Assembly (NCBI GenBank): GCA_037043015.1
Contig: CM073328.1
Coordinates: forward strand, 1,413,409 to 1,477,408
Source: Bryum argenteum
Taxonomy: Eukaryota > Streptophyta > Bryopsida > Bryales > Bryaceae
Direction: 5' to 3'
Length of the DNA stretch: 64,000 nt
Below, piece after piece: positions 1 to 10,734 of this stretch (position 1 is the stretch's first letter; every line of letters begins with the position of its first letter). Under the pieces are notes generated by a model. It did not search any database. It was given only the letters and a program-made list of their open reading frames with translations, and had not been told where the DNA came from. The position numbers and the translations under genes are program-made.

Positions 1-612
1 CCGTCTTCAAGCAACTCTGAAGATGCAGTCCCTTTGCATGCCTGCGGGTAAACTCTTTTTCCACACTGACATGTTATAACAATTCATGAACTACCATAGT
101 GTTTACCTCGAGGGTTAGTAGTCATGACCTCCCGGCAGAACAGATTGAATGAACACTGGCCTTTTTCTAAAAATGAATTGACTAGCAGCATCATTCATAA
201 ACTTGTTGCATCATTCATGGATGTGTTTCAGAGTATGTGATGTTCATTGCCACTCCGAAGTTGTCCTCCGATCTCATTTCAACGGCAAAAAACACGCTAA
301 GAAAATGGAGCTTGCGGCTGAGAGTGGAGACAACTCGCCCACCGATTACCTTCACTGCAGGTTAGTCGACAGATCTCATTTTCGTATGCTTGTTTTGTAC
401 TGTTCAGTCTGGCAATCAGAAAAGAAGCAAATATAGATCTGTGCTTGTTGGTACGTGTATTTGAATCGAGTTTGATTGTGCCCTATGTTTCAGCATATGT
501 GATATCACATGTCCGGCGAAGCGGAACTTGGTACAACATTTCAATGGGAAGAAACATGCACAAAACATGAAGGAAGACGAAGAAGAGTCCGAGGAGTACT
601 TCTCAGAATAGC
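1..612 (+). CDS. U1-type C2H2 zinc-finger protein, 3' end only (paralogue of the gene at 6263-10734)
   Basis: This is the last part of a gene cut by the left edge. Three exons are supported: about 1-47, 232-360 and 494-612, all joined by GT-AG introns and ending in TAG. They encode two U1/matrin-type zinc fingers of the form C-x2-C-x12-H-x5-H (for example CDVHCHSEVVLRSH followed by FNGKKH). Each finger's first cysteine pair is split by an intron, exactly as in the complete gene downstream, and the middle exon is 129 nt in both. The protein ends in an acidic tail (KEDEEESEEYFSE). U1-type fingers usually bind double-stranded or structured RNA, so an RNA-related nuclear role is plausible but inferred. 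The same orientation and exon plan mark this gene and its neighbour as a tandem duplicate pair. Confidence 0.8.
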
Positions 613-704
613 TCTTCGTATTCACAGTCTTCGTATTTTGGGTGTGGGTTCATACTAAATGTGTGTGTTTTACTTATCCTCAACTTATCACCTGGCTTAT
701 GATA

Positions 705-786
705 TCGGTCATACTAAATTGACCGAGGTTTCGGTTACACTAAACTGACCACTTGGGTTTCGGTCACACTAAATTGACCGAGGTTT
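705..786. repeat. Short tandem repeat with unit of about 30 bp
   Basis: Three imperfect copies of a motif like TCGGTCACACTAAATTGACC lie just past the zinc-finger gene's stop codon, probably in its 3' UTR or directly downstream. Confidence 0.6.
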
Positions 787-899
787 TGGAGCCAGGCTCT
801 TTTTTTTGGTAGATTGAGTTATCTTGCGCTTCTTTAGGTTGATTTTGGTCCATTCTCAAATTGATTCTTTGACTTGATCAATTTGAACATTAGATAGTC

Positions 900-1640
900 A
901 ATTAAAGTGTCCTATTGAATTACTTATGAATTTTTTTAGAGTTCAACAACGGGGAAAATTTCAAGATATCAATGTTTTTTTACACAATACGTGTGGCACG
1001 TGCTCTTTGGTTTTAGAATTGATAATAGCATGTTAACTCTAAGTAAAAAGTGATGGAATTTTATTGTTTATATTTAAGACTTATACAATATGATCTCTTG
1101 CAATTTATTTAGTTATGCGGCTTCAATTTGATCCACATCACTCATACTAAGTCTAAAATAAGATTGTACTATTCGGATCAAGATAACTTACCTTCATTTA
1201 TATTAAAGTCACTTGAATGACAGAAAAATTATGGTTGTGACTAAAATTTGACAAAGACATCCTAGGAGTTGATTGACTGCAACATTTGAGTACCAATCAA
1301 TAACCTTGATTTACGTGCATAGAATCACTTCTTATTTTTAAAGGTCATGTGGCTTCAAGAAGAGTAACCGAAGTACACATGCCGTGTGCATCATATGAAA
1401 ATTTATTTCTTTACGTACTTATTTGAATACAATGTTTGAAACCAAACTTTCTTTTGACATATACACATGTATTTAATCTATTTTTCAAGGCCATGTGATT
1501 ACTAAAAAAAAACAAAGTGCACGTGTCACGCGCATTGTGCAGGGTTGTCTTATGGACACACTTTTCCGAATGTTTGTCAGAATTGTCCGTATTCAACATG
1601 TCTGTCTGACATTCAATTCGACAGGAATGTCGACCATACT
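900..1640. repeat. Left part of a degenerate satellite
   Basis: The AT-rich sequence carries recurring blocks such as GCAACATTTGAGTACCAATC, ACACATGTAT, GCCATGTGATTAC and AAGTGCACGTG in a fixed order. The same blocks recur at 3860-5480. Copies of the 'aatgcaacgtttgaaaaccaa' core start near 1284 and 1424. No gene is seen here. Confidence 0.5.
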
Positions 1641-3860
1641 AGAAATTGCATAGTAAAAACACGTTGAGAGTTTTGCATTTTGACGTTGAGGCAAAAGCTA
1701 TTTTCATACGTGGCGAAGGGTGATAATGACGCAGAAAAAGGAATATTGGTGACACTAGGCGATAGCGGGTGGGCGAGCGCGGGTAGGCGACTGACGGTCG
1801 CCTATGGCGATCGCCAGCCGCCCTGGGCCACCGCGCCTATGGCGATCACCGGTTGCCTCGACCGCGCCTGTGGGCGACCAACATTATGGTTGAATCCAAA
1901 ACAATCAAGATAGTTATATATTGGTACAAACCGAGCAACAATGTAATTTGTAAATGCCTTTTTGAGCGAAACACGATGCTACATGATTTTAGGGTAGAAA
2001 GTTGTCCATGTCTACTAATATAGTATTCATATATATGATGTCACTATTACATATACGGATATACCCAACAATATATATTATACTCCGAAACATACTAAAT
2101 TACTCATATATTATAAACTAATAGGAACCCAACTTGCACTACATTGTACTAACTTCCAATCCAAAATAAAAAAATTCTAACAACACGTCTTTAGGTATCC
2201 TTCAATGTATATGTATCATCGCTTAATACTTCATCTGCGTATGGATCGGTTTGGATCAGTGCTCTTCCATCTTGCATCTTCTCGAGCAGGACGTGCATTT
2301 TCCACAGAAAGCCGCTCCCCTTCTTCCAACTTCTCCTCATACATTGCTCATGTTTTTTCGAGATTTGATTGCAATCTTGCTATGACATCGTTTCTGCTCT
2401 TTAAAAGAGCTTTGAGATCAGAAGACGTGTGAAGTTCGTCCAATGGTAAGATGTCAGTACCATGGGGCTCTACTACGGTAGAATGATTACTTGCTATTAG
2501 AGAGCTAGAGCCACTTGTTTGTGGAACGCGGTCTGACAAAATACAAGGATGATCCGCATCAATCACAATGCTGGAAGGAAGAATACCACAGTGTACTTAA
2601 CGCACCTCTTTACGAGGCCGTGAACCATCTGAGTCACAGTCCTCATCCGATGTAGTACTATGATATGAAGCATCTTCCATAACCTTGGTAATAGACCTCG
2701 TCAATCTCATGCGACCATTAGGAGCTCTAGAAATCTTAGAATGCCTCTCGGAATGTCACTCGTTGAAGATCGTGTTACATGCTTCTCCTCTTTGACAGTT
2801 GTCTAATTCACTCGTTTACTAAGAGCAACCTTACTGTATACTCCATGAGCAAGAAACAAGGGAACCTCATTGCCCTCCACACATGGTGTGCCATACAAGA
2901 CTTGGTAAACCTCAATGCATCGTTGTTTGAAGTTTAGGCAATCGCAATACTTAAGATTTGCCTTGTTGGTGTGCCGATGGAAATGGTGACGCGAGAGAGG
3001 GAATTTTTTGTCAATGTGACACCTTTCAATGTACAATTCGCAGGTTGCCATGGTCCACATATCTCGTTCATCTTCCCAACCTCTAAAGGCAAGCATTTTT
3101 GAATTTTGAAGCACGTGCAATCTTTTTTAGTTGGGGGTTGCCCCTCCTCTTTCTCTTCTTGTCGTTTTCTGCCTTCCTAAGTTGCACGGGAGTAGCCATG
3201 GATCGTAAGAAATAGCTAAAATCGGTACAATAGAAGAGTCTTCACCCACCCAGTACGAGCATGCAATCAAATTAATGGATGCAAGTCTACGTGCCAAGTT
3301 GGTAATTGAAGTACACTCTGCACCCTTTATTGTCACACCTTGGGTGACCAAAATGCATGTGATAGTGAAGAGGTCTCTAGTGTTAATTTCGATTTGTGAT
3401 TGTAAAGAATTAATTGTAAGTGTGATATTATGGAAGTGTTTAGAAATGTAAGAGGAAGCACTACATTCAATGTGAGTCGGCTAATTAAGACACAGTGACG
3501 GCGCTTCTTTATTAGCACATTTGAACGGAAGTGCTTGTGACATTATCGGAAGTGATAGTGACAATTCGGAAGGAATTTTAAACGGTGCACATCTGTTCCC
3601 TAGGGTTTCGTGATACTACAGAGGATGTGATAATCCAGAATGTGACAATAAAGGGTGCAGAGTGTAATGAGGTCACGAACGATGGGGGAATATATAGGTT
3701 ACAGAAAAGGCAACCCGCGGTCCAATTAGGGCTACTACGTTGTCGCATGGGCCAAGGGGCGACTGCGGGACCAAACTGCTCGTGCATGGGCGACCTCGGG
3801 TCCAAGGGGCGACCGGCGGTTCACTCACCATTGTGTGAAAAAACATTCCTTCATGTATAT
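1640..3860. mobile_element. GC-rich-flanked insertion of unknown type within the satellite
   Basis: This block interrupts the degenerate satellite. It has GC-rich patches near both ends (about 1750-1880 and 3700-3830), both built of GGCGACC/GGTCGCC-like words. Between them are only short minus-strand reading frames. An exact 26-bp inverted repeat (3312-3337 and 3641-3666) lies near the right end. No clear terminal inverted repeats or target duplications were found, so calling it a mobile element is inference from its position and composition. Confidence 0.3.
2803..3351 (-). pseudogene. Fragmentary ORFs inside the insertion, weakly like a Myb/SANT-type accessory protein
   Basis: Two consecutive minus-strand reading frames (3351-3127, then 3120-2803) read through this stretch. 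The second has a Trp/Leu/Phe pattern (WEDERDMWTMATCEL, then FHRHTNKANLKYC and KQRCIEVYQVLYG) that loosely recalls the Myb/SANT-like domains of transposon accessory proteins. No start codon or splice structure stands out and no transposase is recognised, so this is probably a decayed transposon gene. The family assignment is weak. Confidence 0.2.
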
Positions 3861-5480
3861 ACTTGAATGGAACGTTTGGAAGTCCAAAAATAATCTCAAA
3901 ACAACAAGAATCTCAAAATTTGTGTAAGTAAATAATACATTTATCTTTTTCAAGGTTGTATATCTATGAATGAATTATATTAAATATGTCATTTGCCTAA
4001 TATAAAAAATAGCTTTACACGTGTCTATTTTTATACAATGTTTCAAAACCAAACAATAACCTTCGTCATACACGTATACAATCAAATATTATTTTTTGAA
4101 AGCACGTGACTACCATGATTGGTAAGACAATTAGAAAACAAGTTTTAACAAAGTCTTGCTATTGTAATATTGACAAAAATGTGATGTAGACTAAGATATA
4201 AAACCAAGACGTTCATGATTTATTCTTGATCACCAAATACCCAAAGTGCACATGCTATATGCATATTATAAAAAATAGTCTAACGCAACGTTTGAGAACC
4301 AAACAACAACTTTAACTTATATGCAGACAATTCATAAGTATTTTCCATAGCCACGTGACTACCATGATTGGTCAAACAATTAATAACATATATCAACAAA
4401 GCACATAATATTTCTTGATAGATTGATTTAAAAGAAAGAAATTGCTACATTCATCTTTTAAAATGATGATGTAATCGGAAACTCTCGACATAAGGTACTA
4501 TTATAAACATATAGTACGTATAAGTTTTGTTGATAGAATAAGAAATAAAAAATTCAATTTCATACCGTTTTAGCAAGATGATACTTGAGTAATTCTGAAT
4601 TACTCTAAAAAGAATATTGTGTTAACTTTCTAGACTAGACTAAAACCTTAAGGATCAATTGAATGCAACGTTTGAAATCCAATATTCAACTGCAATTCAC
4701 ATGTATATAATTAAATTATATATGCAAGGCAATCATATCGAAGAAAATTAAAGTGTATTATACAAAAAATAGACAAACACATGTTTGATTGAATGCATTG
4801 GGTTGAAACAACAACTTGAGATACATTAAAGTACAAAACACAATAAATTTATAATCACTTAAAAAAAAATTCATAGAAAAAAAAATTCATAGAAAAAAAA
4901 ATTCATAGAAAAAAAAATTGTGACACATATACATTTTGATTACCTTCATATTCATGTATACAATCACATATTATTTTCCAAGGCCATGTGACTACAATGA
5001 AAACCAAAGTACACTTGCAAAAAAATAAAAATAAAATAATAGTTTCACACATTTATGATTCGATGCAACTTACGAAAAATCAAGCATTAAGTGTGGGAAC
5101 CATACATGTGTACAATTTTTTTTATATTCACTAAGGCTATGAGAAAACCAAGTGCATGCACCACATACATATTCTAAAAAAAATATTCTAAGACGTAATT
5201 AATAATATGCAAAGTTTAAAAGTCAAAGAATATCTTCATCAAACATGTGTACAATTTGTTTATAGATAACGTGGCCATGTCACTCAAAAGAAACAAAGTG
5301 CATCTGGAGAAAACAAAAATATAAAAAGATGCACGCGCCATGGGCTGTTTGTGAAGATTCAGTCCAACGTGTATTTGGTTGAATGCAATGTTTGAAATCC
5401 AAACAATAACCTTGAAATATACATGGAGCCATGTTTACAATAATTTTATTCACTTAAAGTCATATTTGAATTTAACGTGA
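3860..5480. repeat. Right part of the degenerate satellite (irregular unit of about 130-270 bp)
   Basis: Diverged copies of a unit containing GCAACGTTTGAAAACCAAAC, ACACATGTATACAATC, GGCCATGTGACTAC and AAGTGCAC recur with their cores near 3871, 4035, 4281, 4661, 4790, 5059, 5205 and 5382. The spacing is irregular and the copies are strongly diverged, so the array is old. A 16-bp A-rich motif repeats about four times at 4861-4920. No gene is seen. Confidence 0.55.
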
Positions 5481-5650
5481 AGGTTATTGACCATGTAACC
5501 TTCCGACAAACTCTGAATCTCGAGCATTTCACATTCATCCCAACTTCTCATAAAATTGCGGATGAACCTTGTTGAGATATTATCCATTCTCTCTAGAACC
5601 TACTACTATAGTATCTACTTTTTTAGTCCTTATCTTAATAGCATATGTAT

Positions 5651-5723
5651 TACTTACACTGTACTTAACTCATGGTTAACTGGTTGTACTTACACTGTAC
5701 TTAACTCATGGTTAACTGGTTGT
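5651..5723. repeat. 36-bp tandem duplication
   Basis: Two essentially identical copies of a 36-bp unit beginning GTACTTACACTGTACTTAAC lie about 540 bp before the SAM/zinc-finger gene start. Confidence 0.85.
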
Positions 5724-6262
5724 AACCGTACAATATACAGGAATGAAGCTCTTCGCTCATTCCAATCCTTTCCTACTTATTTTCTGTGTTCTCTCTTCCT
5801 TCTCCTTCTCAACGAAACTTTCTCCCGATTGTTCAACGACGGATAACTTCATCAATTACTGTGTATTGAGCCGCCACATGCAGTAAATGGTCAATCGTTA
5901 CGCACACGCAACCCAAAAGTGCGTGATTGCATCTCTCTTTTTTTCCCAAACTCAATCCCTCCGCAAAATTAAACCAAAGCTTTGACCTTTCGCCAGTATC
6001 ATCAACACCCACATTGGCCCCACACAATTCCGTTCATTTCCTGTATAGTTCACACTTCAGCAGAATTCTAGAACCCGGAGAGATCTCGCAGTTGGGCGAA
6101 GTCTCAGCTTTTGATGGCGAATTGTGCACATCAAGGGTGAATCAAGTCCACGGACGGTTTCAGTTGCTGACGGTGAAGGCTAGCGCTACTTTTTTGCTGA
6201 AGGAGCTTTTTGTGTTTGTGATCGGAGGTTTCAGGTGAGGAGGATTGTGGGCAGGATTGGGC

Positions 6263-9200
6263 ATGGCAGACCCTTTGGAGAAGAAGGTGGGGACATGGAC
6301 CACCCCCGTGTTTTGGTTTCTGAAGGGGGTGGAGGGATTCGACACGAGCCGTGCGAATGATTGCGCGAAGAAGCTGGACGACAAGCACTACGACACAATC
6401 GAGGTTCTCAAGCTCGCGGAGAAGCGGGACTTGATCGAGGACGCCGGCATTCTCCCTGGCGACGCGCTCCGGATCGTGGTCGCTGCCCGAGCTTACGTCG
6501 CGGCCTGCGAGCCTCCTTTCAGCCCCGGCGCTTCTCCCAGGCCCGGTACTCCATAGCCAACTCTCTCAACCTCCAATTACACATGCAATTTCCTGCTCGA
6601 TCAATCGCATCATTGCAAATTGGATATTAGGGCTAACTAGAGTGAGTAGTCCTGATTCTAACCGCACATGCAATTCGCTGCTTGATCCATCGGATTCGTC
6701 ATTAGGGCTAATTAGAGGGTGTACAACTGATTGCAGTCAAGCGATTTCAGAAGCATCCGAGTCCTTCAGAGCCGCAGCATCATCTTGATGCGATTAAGAC
6801 GGCATTGGAGAGCCTGAAAGCCAACCTTACCCCTGATCGGGATTCAGATTCTACCTCTCCAGCGAAGCAGACGGCATTGGAGCACCTGGAAGCGTCTCAC
6901 GCACTGTGCATTGCGGCCTATAGCCTCACCCCTGCTAGGGCTTCAGATTCAACCTCTCGACCGGTTCCTCAGCTGCACCCAAAAGCAGGTTCTCAAGCGT
7001 TTCAAGCATGGGGATCAGATCCAACCCTTCGAGCGCTTTTTCAGCAACTGCCTGCTTCAACCTTTCAATCGTCTCCTGGGGCTTCGGATTCAACCGCGAT
7101 TCCTCAGCAGCCGCCACCTGGGATTTCATATGGAACCTTTCGAGCATCTCCTCAGCAGAAGGTAAGCTTTCGCGGTTTATAAATGATGATTCTTCTTTAA
7201 CATGTCGTTCTTCCGCTGGCGTCCAATTCGGGTGTTGTGATTCTGAATCTTGTATTTGTGCTTCCTCGGTGTAGGCTACATGCATTGGACACTATTTCGT
7301 GTTCGAGTAATCTTTTGTGTTAGCGCATGTTATGAATCAGGGCGCAGCAGTTTCACAGCAAGTTGCTCCCAAATCAGAAGCTGTCAAGGATCCGTGGTCG
7401 CCGCTCCCGTCAACAATTCAAGCCGTTCCTTATCAGCAGCCTAGTGCTTCAGTCTTCACCTTCAAAGCGGTTCCTCATCAGCAGCAGCCTGGAGCTTCAG
7501 ATTCAATCTTTCAATCGGTTCCTCAGCAGCAGCCGCCTAAAGCTCCGCATTTGACCTTTCAAGCGGTTTCTCAGCAGCAGACGGTAAGCTTCTTTCGAAA
7601 AGTTTAACATGGACGTGGTTATTCAACCATCCTTGTTCTTCCTCAAGCTTCTGATTTGAATGGTTGTAACTCTAAATGTTTGTATTTTTGCTTCCACGGC
7701 GCAGTATATATGCATCGGACGCTACTTCGTGTTCCAGTTACATGGTACTCATATGTTCTGAGGCATGTTATGAATCAGGGCGTCGCAGTTTCACAGCAGG
7801 CTGCTCCGAAATTAGAACCTGTCACGGATCCGACGGTGCCACTCCCGTCAACAATTCAACCGGTTCCTCAGCAGCAGCAGCCTGGGGCTTCAGCTCCAAT
7901 CTTACAATTAGTTCCTCAGCAGCAACCTGGGGTTTCAGATTTTCCTCCTCAACTGCAGAAGGTAAGCTTCTAGCCATGAATTTACGATACTTCAGCTCGA
8001 ACATGGTATTCAGTACATTCTTCTTCTTTCCCGAACTTCTGATTTCGATGCTGTAATTCTCAATCTTGTATCTTCGGATAGCCATCGGACATTATATTAT
8101 GTTCCAGTGATACATAGTGTTGGGGCACGTTATGCATCAGGGCGCTGCAGTTTCACAACAAGTTTCTCCGAAGTCAGAAGCGGTTAAGGAACCGCTCCCG
8201 TCAATCATTCAAGCGGCGTTTCCTCAAGAGCAACCCAGGGCTTCAGTTCCAACCTTCAAAGCGGTTCCTCAGCAGCAGCCGCCTAATGCTTCAGTTCCAA
8301 CCTTCAAAACGGTTCCGCAGCAGCCTGGAGCTTCAGATTCGGCTCCTCAACAGCAGCCGCCGCTGGGACCTTCAAATGTAACCTTTCGAGCGGTTCCTCA
8401 GCAACTGCAGGTTAAGGCTTCAGATCCAATCCTTCAAGCATCTTTTCTAGCTCCTATCGCGGAGCAGCATGCATATTTCCAAAAGCTCCATGTAAGCGTC
8501 CACCACTCAAGGAGTTTCTCAGCGTAACAAGACATTTTCATTCTTCTCATTCAACTGTAACTATTATAGCGAAAGGCGAGCATCTAGCGACAAGTTAATG
8601 ATACTTCAGCTCGAACATAGCATTTTCGTTCCTCTACAAGGTTTCAATATGAATGTTGTAGTCTCAATCTTGTATCTGTGCAAACACGGCGCAGTGGATA
8701 GGCATCCGACACTATTTCGTACTCATACTCATATGTGGTGAGCCATGTTATGAATCAGGGCACGGCAGTTGCTCCCAAATCAGAACCTGTCAAGAATCCG
8801 ACGGTGCCACTCCCGTCAACCACTCAAGCTTCGTCTTCAGATCCGGTTCCTCAGCCTGGGGCTTCATATACAACCTTACAAGCAGTTCCTCAGCAGCAGT
8901 CTAAGGCTTCAGTCCCAACCTCACAAACGCCTCCGCAGCAGCAGGCGAGGGCTTCAGATTCAACCGCTCAATCGGTTCCAGTGGTTTCAGATTCGACCAA
9001 TCAAGGAGTTTGTCCGCAACAGCCTAGGCTTTCAGATCCTATCCTTCAACTTCAGGCGACTCTTCCGCAGCTTCATGTAAGCTTCTCCAACACATTCATG
9101 AGCTTGTACATGATTAACGAAGCTTCTTCTTATTCAACTGTAACTCTCCAAACTTCTAAATGCACTTCCACCTTAGAAACACGGCGCACTTGGTAACTGT

Positions 9201-10734
9201 TTCTTTTCAAGTAATACCAGCAATGGCACGGTACCTCATGTTTGTCGCATGGTTGCATTGCTTGACCCTCTGCAGCCCAGGCCTTCAGATAAAACCGTTC
9301 AAGTGGTTTCTCAGCAGCAGCCCAGAGCTTCAGATACAACCACTCAATCCGTTTCTCGGCAACAGCAGCCTTGGACTTCAAAGTCAACCTTTCAAGCGTC
9401 TCCTCAGCAGCAGCCTAGGGCTTCAAATTCAACCTCTCAAGCGGTTTTCGATGTAAGCTTTCTCATTCCTCTCATTCAAATGTAGCTCTCCAATTTCGTA
9501 CCTTCACTTGCCACGTGAGATACACGGCGCACTGGGTACCTGTTTTGCTTTCCAGTAGCATCGTACTCACATGTGTTGCATGGTTTCACCATTTGAGAAG
9601 GGATGGGGACGACCACACGAGAGTTGCAATGGGTTCGGATCTTTCGACTATGGGTATCACGGATCTACGGAGAAAGACAGTTACCCGAATGAGTTCGGAT
9701 ATATCGGGAGCACGCGGGTTAAAACCTCGCAGTTAGTGAAATACCCTCATATTTGTCGGTAAGTACTCGCATCCAATGGTATTCCGATTCCAACTCTGAG
9801 GGTTACAGAACTGATTGAGTATCAACTTGCAGGCTATGTAACGTAATGTGTATTGGTGAGAAGCAATACGATACGCATTACAGTTGTCAGAGGCACTATG
9901 AAGCAGTCGATATCTGGGAGGCGAGGAACCGTCCTCAACCTCATCCGGAGCATCCTCCTCTCTCCGGGGATGGAACCCCCGAGCATGTCTGCGGGTAAGA
10001 TAGACAAACATATGTTCGATTGTTAAGAAAATGTTGAATGAACATGATTGAATATGCCTATGAAAGAGTCATTCGACAGAACGTGCGTGTATTATCATTG
10101 TCAACGTTGTAGTAGAAATGAGGTTCATTCGTCACTGTCAAGTTCATATTGGAAATGAGAGTAGTTTGTTGGGTATCGAGATCCAGTTTGGTAAGAGGTG
10201 TCTACATTCGAAATTGGGAAACTTTCTTGACTCATTTGACATCTGAAATGCTGCAACAATTTATTGATGAGCAGCATCTTTGTTGCAGGGTATGTGATAT
10301 TTGGTGCAATTCCGAGAATGTCCTTCGCTCTCATTTCAACGGCAACAAACACGCCAAGAATCTGAAGCTAGCGCTTGACAGTAAAGACAACCGGCACACC
10401 ACTTACCTTTACTGCAGGTTAGTCATTTCAACACAGCAAATCTCAATTCTGTACTATAATCTGAAAAGAGCCAGACATGGTAGGTTCAGAGATACCACCA
10501 TGCTATTGATATTGAGGTCTCTCGATACATCTCAAAATGACAAGTTTAACAAGATCGAGGCTCTCACCAAAATGGGACTTTCCATTTGTTTTCAGTGTAT
10601 GCGACGTCCATTGCAATTCCAAGTGGAATCTGGTGCAGCATCTCAACGGAAAGAGGCATGCGGAAAACATGGAGGAAGACTATTCAGACGAGGACTACTC
10701 ACTGGGCAGCACTTGCTACTCAGAATATTCTTAA
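6263..10734 (+). CDS. SAM-domain / Gln-Pro-rich / U1-type zinc-finger protein, 11 exons, 855 aa
   Basis: The exons are 6263-6545, 6737-7161, 7341-7583, 7779-7961, 8141-8491, 8759-9076, 9276-9452, about 9601-9758, 9833-9994, 10289-10417 and 10596-10734. All use GT-AG sites, and the total is 2568 nt in one frame. Residues about 14-75 look like a SAM-type helical bundle (VFWFLKGVEGFD ... ILPGDALRIVVAARAY). The middle is low-complexity sequence of ASDSTFQAVPQQQ-like repeats, made by exons 3-7, which are mutual duplicates and all phase 0-0. The C-terminus has two good C-x2-C-x12-H-x5-H U1 fingers, preceded by a diverged one in exon 9 (CNVMCIGEKQYDTHYSCQRH). It then ends in an acidic tail. Known features of the domains suggest protein multimerisation plus RNA binding; the actual role is unknown. 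The partial gene at 1-612 is its tandem paralogue. Confidence 0.85.
7162..9600 (+). repeat. Tandemly duplicated exon-plus-intron modules inside the SAM/zinc-finger gene
   Basis: Exons starting at 7341, 7779, 8141 and 8759 share the acceptor context GTTATGAATCAG|GGC and the following MNQGAAVSQQ...APKSE-like coding. The preceding introns share words such as CACTATTTCGTGTTC. The exon at 9276 is a more diverged member. The spacing of 360-620 bp shows unequal growth or loss within units. Confidence 0.8.

Noticed and set aside
6935-9387. Several minus-strand frames rich in Glu/Ala across the zinc-finger gene
   Set aside because: They are mirror images of the Gln/Pro-rich exons on the plus strand, and splice sites and phases support only the plus strand.
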